A stretch of 64,000 nt of DNA. Source: Puniceicoccaceae bacterium K14. Lineage in GTDB: Bacteria > Verrucomicrobiota > Verrucomicrobiia > Opitutales > Opitutaceae. This document shows, in pieces, positions 59,067 to 64,000 of this stretch (position 1 is the first letter of the stretch; the number at the start of each line of letters is the position of its first letter). Under the pieces are notes generated by a model that was given only the letters and a program-made list of their open reading frames with translations, searched no databases and was not told the DNA's origin. The position numbers were made by a program, and so were the translations under genes. The stretch is taken from contig JAKYXN010000019.1 of NCBI GenBank assembly GCA_022538095.1, positions 18,453-82,452 of the forward strand. Reading direction: 5' to 3'.

Positions 59067-62000
59067 CTAGTCCTCTTTTGAAAGCTCAACTTTAATTTTA
59101 TAGAAACTCGATCCTGAACGTTCCACATCGACAAAGATTCCCTCAGTCAAACCTGTTGCGACTAAGGTAAAGGGGTTATTCAAATCATCAGTCCAATAAA
59201 CAGAGTAAATTCGGTTAGGAGCGGAAACCCATTGAATTTTAGCTCCAGTTAAATTCTCAAGTTGGAAAAACGACCCCGCATCAGTTGGGTCTGTAGAGGC
59301 AATATACTCCTCGTAGTTACTCCAGCTATCCCCGTCCATATCGAAAATCGGTTGCTCCAAATTATCAAAAAATCCTAGCTCCCAAATGTCCTCAATTCCA
59401 TCACGATCAAAATCAAAATCCGAAGATGCTTCCCATTTTACTGGACTCACTCGGACCAAAGGCTTCCCCTTGCCATCCGCACTCGCCGGCCAAGGGTATT
59501 GGTCAAAGTAGAATAATTCGTCGACGACCACCCACGAAATTTCATCGGAATCAAGTGTATTACCGGCATTTAGGGGACGTTCAAGGGCTACTCGTCCTCC
59601 CCTATTGGAAAGCTCTCCTTCGTATGGTCCAAATAATCGATCCGTATCATCCAAACCATACTTCAATTGGAAAGCACTGCGTTGAGATGCATCGGTCGGA
59701 TCAAAAGAAACAATCCGAATTTTTTCATTCGCCTCGAGACTAATCCCACCTTGAAACAAAAATTCAACTTCTCCGTCGATACGATAAGAACCTACTTCAT
59801 TTTCCAAGGAAGCGGTCGCCCCTAAGATATTTTCAATTACAATATACTCCATTTCGCTCCCCGCAGACAACGATGGATTATACATCAATTCGCTAATTTG
59901 AAACGGAAAATCAAACGGCACATTTCCCTCTCCAAGTGTTGGCTGAGTTGCTATCCATTTTTCTCCACCATCTGGATACCGCCCCCAAGAAACCCCGTTT
60001 TCCTGTCCTTTAAATTGGACGGAATCGATTACTCCTTGAGATGGATTGGACAGATAGACCTGCTCACCTGCCTTGCTCAAACCAAACCCACTCGCTTGAT
60101 CCGAATTAAAATCGTCCTCGTCAAAAACAAGATACCCACCCGCTTCTATAGTCACTCCTTCAGAAATCACAAATAGGTCAAGGCTGTCCCTGTCATCGCT
60201 TAAGCTCCACCCACTAACATCCACATCCAACAAAGTAGGGTTATGCAATTCGATCTGATCGTTAACTGCCTCGCTAGAATTTGCATTGGCGATCACCTCA
60301 TTGATAATAACCGAGGATAACCGACTCGGGTTTTCCAAACCAGGCGATCCCTTCAAAAAGGTGCTCGAACGCCAATTTCCTCCATAGTCTAAAGCCCCCT
60401 GGCCCTGACTATATATCGTAGAATGCAATGACACGAGCGAGTGTCCCGCACCGTCGGCCGCTTGGGGCCAGTTACTTGCGTCATCATATGAAAATGTGAT
60501 CAAATCAACTCCATCATACTTGAGCTCGACCATTTCACCACCATTTGAAAGGTCACCGCTGAACTCTCCAGCGATATTTACTCCATTAGTCGGATACGCA
60601 GTTTTAAAGGCATCGATATCATCGACAACGACTAAATAGTCGCCCGGGGCCAGGCTCGTTTTAGAGGCGTCGGAAAATTCAAATTCAATAGCATTATCAA
60701 ATTTATAACCAGCTAAGCTAATTATATCTAAAGACACATTCTGTATTTCGATAAAATCATAAGAATCACCTTCCGGAGCATGGTACATAAGCTCGGTAAT
60801 CGCTACCGGAATTTCGGGCGCCCCATACATCGACTCAGCTAAGGCACTCCACTCTCCATTGGACGTTCGAGCGCGAGCCTTTAAATGAGTTGGCCCGTCG
60901 ATCGTAAATACTCCAGTGTACAAGCTACCACGAATTCCACCGCCAACCGCTCGCGGGTCAGTACCATCAACTGTATAATAAATAGTTTCTACCGAAGCGG
61001 ACAAACTCACGTTGGCCCCATTCGCGACTTCCCCTCCATTTGTACTGATCGATGGCGGATCAATCGAAGGAATCAAACCATCTCTTTTGAGATATCCGAT
61101 CACCTCTGAACCTCGGTCCCCATTACGAGCGAAGAAGTCACGAGCAGTCGACGCCGCGTCTACCCACGTGTCTCTATCAAGCTGAGTATTTCCCCAACGA
61201 GCAGAATTAGCTACAATCGCACGGTCTATCTGAGCTGCCCGGGAATCGAACCGTGCCTCGCAATTCTCTCGAACCAAAGCCCCTCCATTATACATATGTT
61301 TGAATACACGATCAGCAAACCTTATCCGATACTCCTCATTGATTGAAAGTTTTTCGTGAAGCGTTTGAGCATTGAAATATTTGAGCAAGGTGAAATTTTC
61401 ATGCTGAAACGGTCCCGTTAAATCAAGATCCCTATTCGTATCCAATGAATGTTCACAATCGTGCTGAAACCATTTAAACCCATCAGGGTTTACACGATTA
61501 TAGATCGCATACAAATTGTTTAATTTCTCATAGCCCCCAGCAAAACGAGTAATCCCATTGTCAGAAGCTGCCGTATAATATATCACCAGTAAGTAATCGA
61601 TCATGTTATCGACATCTAGCAGTTTTTCCGAACTTGCATCCCGCTCTCCTCGAAGATTCAAACCAAGCACCGAAAAATAGTCTTCATTTTCTTCAAACCC
61701 ATTCATCGCCGCATTGTATAGGCGTTCATATGCATCTATCGTACCATCAGTGACCTCAATCGAATATGCATCTGCGTCCGTCCATGACTGTACTTTAATT
61801 GCATCGTAGTCATCCTTATCCCCGCCAAAATAGGATTCTCCAAAAGTGGCGACAGGACGTTCCTCAGTCATAAACAGTCCCCAATACGAACCATTTAAGT
61901 AAAGGTGATAGTATCGACTGCGTGGAGACTGCTGTCCCATCGCTGCCGCAGTGTCACGAGCAAAAACATCACGCAAAAACGTATTTTTAGAATCTCCATC

Positions 62001-62120
62001 CAATGCCCAGGAATAATTCTGAGCAGTTCTTAAATCAATTTTATCGAACCTACTCGCACCTTCCCCTTCAAACAAAGGAAAGTCCAATTTGCCTTCGCCA
62101 TACTCTTCCCGAAAAAACAA
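59067..62120 (-). CDS. C-terminal part of a frameshifted CotH-kinase/lamin-tail protein
   Basis: This continues, in a shifted frame, the protein that starts at 63778. Reading from the shift near 62165 the sequence is GGWSRHSHFPKHSFRLFFR, the conserved start of the CotH kinase-like fold, followed by SRYYHLYLNGSYWGLFMTEER. Residues further on hold a chitobiase-type module (SIPSIDPPSISTNGG and YYTVDGTDPR) and at least three lamin-tail beta-sandwich domains (AITELMYHAPEG, VIINEVIANAN, FQISELMYNPS). It ends with a short beta-rich tail (IQWVSAPNRIYSVYWTDD). The apparent TTG start at 62120 is probably not used. CotH-type kinases in spore-forming bacteria phosphorylate coat proteins; the role of the verrucomicrobial versions is unknown. 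Confidence 0.8.
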   Translation of the reverse strand: MFFREEYGEGKLDFPLFEGEGASRFDKIDLRTAQNYSWALDGDSKNTFLRDVFARDTAAAMGQQSPRSRYYHLYLNGSYWGLFMTEERPVATFGESYFGGDKDDYDAIKVQSWTDADAYSIEVTDGTIDAYERLYNAAMNGFEENEDYFSVLGLNLRGERDASSEKLLDVDNMIDYLLVIYYTAASDNGITRFAGGYEKLNNLYAIYNRVNPDGFKWFQHDCEHSLDTNRDLDLTGPFQHENFTLLKYFNAQTLHEKLSINEEYRIRFADRVFKHMYNGGALVRENCEARFDSRAAQIDRAIVANSARWGNTQLDRDTWVDAASTARDFFARNGDRGSEVIGYLKRDGLIPSIDPPSISTNGGEVANGANVSLSASVETIYYTVDGTDPRAVGGGIRGSLYTGVFTIDGPTHLKARARTSNGEWSALAESMYGAPEIPVAITELMYHAPEGDSYDFIEIQNVSLDIISLAGYKFDNAIEFEFSDASKTSLAPGDYLVVVDDIDAFKTAYPTNGVNIAGEFSGDLSNGGEMVELKYDGVDLITFSYDDASNWPQAADGAGHSLVSLHSTIYSQGQGALDYGGNWRSSTFLKGSPGLENPSRLSSVIINEVIANANSSEAVNDQIELHNPTLLDVDVSGWSLSDDRDSLDLFVISEGVTIEAGGYLVFDEDDFNSDQASGFGLSKAGEQVYLSNPSQGVIDSVQFKGQENGVSWGRYPDGGEKWIATQPTLGEGNVPFDFPFQISELMYNPSLSAGSEMEYIVIENILGATASLENEVGSYRIDGEVEFLFQGGISLEANEKIRIVSFDPTDASQRSAFQLKYGLDDTDRLFGPYEGELSNRGGRVALERPLNAGNTLDSDEISWVVVDELFYFDQYPWPASADGKGKPLVRVSPVKWEASSDFDFDRDGIEDIWELGFFDNLEQPIFDMDGDSWSNYEEYIASTDPTDAGSFFQLENLTGAKIQWVSAPNRIYSVYWTDDLNNPFTLVATGLTEGIFVDVERSGSSFYKIKVELSKED

Positions 62121-63778
62121 TCGAAACGAATGTTTTGGAAAGTGAGAGTGGCGACTCCAACCTCCCTGATTCTCAAACCTGCATTTATTTGAAACCCCTC
62201 ACTTCCATCTGGGTTAATCAACTCAGCCGATGCCGGCACTTCCCATCTCTCTGTCGCATTTACGTAGATACCTTCTTCTGGACTATAGAGATTGCTATCA
62301 TTAGTGCTGATCGATATAGTCGGGATTGATTTCAAGGCATCCTGCAACGTAAAGCTTTCATTCGAAGCATCGAAATAAGTCTTATTCGCGACCTCTTGAT
62401 CCATTCCATATACCATCGTCTGCCCATTGATAGATGTTTCACTTTCTGGCTGAGCGGCCACGTCATCCACGAAAATATATGTATCCGTATGCGAATCCGA
62501 AGGGTGCCATCCGTCTCTAAAAGCACGCACTCGGAAACATGTAGTTGTCGAAATCTCAACGGGCTGAGTGTACTCTGGGCTTTCTTCCGTAGGTTCCGAT
62601 CCATCGAGCGTGAATCGAATCGTCGCTCCACTTGTCGCATTACTTACTGTGGCGACAAAAGCGGTTTCATAAAATCCACGTTCAGGAGACACCACCGGAG
62701 TCTCCACGAAATCTTCGAATGATATAGACGAATTCGGTCGACCGGGAGAGGGCGATACAAGAAGCCCCGCGACGGTAAGATCAATATCGGCCTCGAAATT
62801 CGTAACATCCAACTTTGGAACAAAAATAAGATCCATTGAATCCATATCAGTATTCATTCCATGGATCGCCAATACATTCGTTCCCGTCCGCAAACCAGAG
62901 AGAGGAACATCCAAATCAAATGTTTCGAAAATCACAGCCTGTGAATCAGGGCGATTATCGGCTGAGCTATTCCACTGCGGCAAAGATGGAGCCGTCTCAG
63001 AGCGTGCAACTTCAACTCCATTGATGTACGCAACGAAACCATCGTCATACTTCATATCTAGCGAAAGAGTCGATATGGAAAATGGATCTTCGACCTCGAA
63101 CGGAACACGAATATATATAGACGTATTCACACCACTAATTGCCGACTCGACATCCAAACCGATCAAACTATCGAAATCCGAATCTTTGTCATACCCCACA
63201 CCTGTCGTGCCACTCAACCAGCCAGCTGCGCTAAAATTAAGATCGGTCCACCCTGAAGCGTCGAAACTACTTGTCGGCACCCTCGCAATACATGGCGCTC
63301 CGGGCTCAAGAATCGTAACCAACTCTTCGCCGTGATCCTCAAATGTATATCCATAGGCAACATCCTCCTCCAATTTCGTAAAAGTGACTTCGTGCTCGAC
63401 CGTAGCCCCATCAGGTTGAACTAGCAGTACTTGCTCGCCATCTGCACTTAGTTTAAAATTGGTATGCAATTCACTCCCAGCATCTGCACGATCCTTATCC
63501 GACGCAAAAACAAGCAAAAATCCATTAGCTGCAATTTCGGTCGCTGGAAACCGCCATTTAACGAGGTCGCTTTCATCATCCGTCAAATACCAGCCTTCTA
63601 GATCTATGGAATGATCTGTCAAGTTATGCAGCTCTACCCAATCCGGGCTCTCACCATCCTCATCCAGTTGTGAATCCTTATTAGAGGCAACAATTTCGCT
63701 AATAACGACAGACTGCCCTCGTGCAGAAAAGCACAAAGATATAGTCGCTAAGAGCAGCATCCAAATTTTACCGTTCAT
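62030..63778 (-). CDS. N-terminal part of a frameshifted CotH-kinase/lamin-tail secreted protein
   Basis: It starts at ATG 63778 with a signal peptide (WMLLLATISLCFSARG). It continues with a lamin-tail domain (VVISEIVASNKDS, then WVELHNLTDHSIDLEGWYLTDDES), a beta-sandwich with DDGFVAYINGVEVA, a chitobiase-type module (ATIRFTLDGSEPTEESPEY) and the opening of the CotH kinase domain (FQINAGLRIR). After residue ~537 the frame reads EVGVATLTFQNIRF, which is out of register; shifting one base restores the expected GGWSRHSHFPKHSF. The shift lies at a GGG run (62164-62166), where one G appears to be missing. The product is therefore either a pseudogene, a sequencing artefact or a programmed frameshift. 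Confidence 0.8.
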   Translation of the reverse strand: MNGKIWMLLLATISLCFSARGQSVVISEIVASNKDSQLDEDGESPDWVELHNLTDHSIDLEGWYLTDDESDLVKWRFPATEIAANGFLLVFASDKDRADAGSELHTNFKLSADGEQVLLVQPDGATVEHEVTFTKLEEDVAYGYTFEDHGEELVTILEPGAPCIARVPTSSFDASGWTDLNFSAAGWLSGTTGVGYDKDSDFDSLIGLDVESAISGVNTSIYIRVPFEVEDPFSISTLSLDMKYDDGFVAYINGVEVARSETAPSLPQWNSSADNRPDSQAVIFETFDLDVPLSGLRTGTNVLAIHGMNTDMDSMDLIFVPKLDVTNFEADIDLTVAGLLVSPSPGRPNSSISFEDFVETPVVSPERGFYETAFVATVSNATSGATIRFTLDGSEPTEESPEYTQPVEISTTTCFRVRAFRDGWHPSDSHTDTYIFVDDVAAQPESETSINGQTMVYGMDQEVANKTYFDASNESFTLQDALKSIPTISISTNDSNLYSPEEGIYVNATERWEVPASAELINPDGSEGFQINAGLRIREVGVATLTFQNIRFDCFFGKSMAKANWTFLCLKGKVRVGSIKLI

Positions 63779-64000
63779 ATATCATGTTTTAAATAAGAAG
63801 AGGCCAACAAGTATAACTGAGCATTACTTCAGCATGAAGCCCGCTTCCTAACCTTTGGGATTGTGTACCAATTTTAATTGAGAGGTTCTTTTGGGGAATA
63901 AACCAACTAGGCCGTGTGGACAAAATGTGTAAGTTCTCAAGTAATTGATTTGCAATAGGATGCAAAAATTATATCAAGTTTTCGATGATAAAGAACAAAG
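63779..64000. other. 222-bp upstream region of the CotH-type gene
   Basis: This AT-rich leader and promoter region runs to the window edge. No inverted repeat like those of the two giant genes abuts this start codon, and no other gene is visible. Confidence 0.4.

Noticed and set aside
62030..62120. Two separate overlapping genes for the CotH-type protein
   Set aside because: Conserved CotH sequence is continuous if one base is added at the GGG run, and the downstream frame has no plausible start.

Overview
The window looks like chromosomal DNA from a Gram-negative bacterium of the Verrucomicrobiota, most likely class Opitutia (Opitutales or Puniceicoccales relatives). This placement is inference. 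It rests on lpxA next to a fused lpxC-fabZ gene, very large secreted proteins that share a repeated C-terminal domain of a type common in that phylum, YHYH and CotH/lamin-tail proteins, and generally weak Shine-Dalgarno sequences. No rRNA, CRISPR array, prophage or replication origin is visible.

Layout. 1-4.5 kb: translation genes on the minus strand (tRNA-Lys, tRNA-Thr, rpmI, rplT, pheS, and pheT running off the left edge). 4.6-9.9 kb: a compact minus-strand housekeeping operon (manC, ruvX, truA, a comF-like gene, accD, folC). 10.0-11.2 kb: a MoeB/ThiF-rhodanese fusion on the plus strand. 11.3-19.5 kb and 22.8-29.1 kb: two giant secreted multidomain proteins (2733 and 2089 aa) with the same C-terminal repeat pair and the same kind of perfect inverted repeat ending at the start codon. 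Between them lie a small HTH protein, a DUF1294 membrane protein, a P-loop kinase and a fatty-acid desaturase. 29.2-32.6 kb: a three-gene catabolic operon of unknown substrate. 33.0-35.9 kb: secreted YHYH protein and a sugar-dehydrogenase lipoprotein.

35.9-43.7 kb: a biosynthetic run serA, plsY, hom, lysC, thrC, cimA, which links aspartate-family, serine and citramalate-route isoleucine synthesis. 44.0-46.2 kb: lipid A genes lpxC-fabZ and lpxA. Then come efp, a decayed HAD hydrolase pseudogene, rdgB, ribD, a metallo-beta-lactamase-fold hydrolase, leuB, a GxxExxY gene inside a 34-bp inverted-repeat cassette, and alaS with an unusual internal insertion.

55.2-58.8 kb: a coupled pair (DUF4384-like membrane protein plus secreted beta-helix/caspase-fold protein), followed by a DUF218 (SanA/ElyC-like) protein. 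59.0-63.8 kb: a CotH/lamin-tail secreted protein split by one frameshift.

The most interesting signals are: the matched start-codon-abutting inverted repeats on the two giant genes; the GxxExxY cassette; loss of zinc ligands in two housekeeping enzymes (AccD zinc ribbon, RibD deaminase); the caspase/beta-helix pair; and the alaS insertion.
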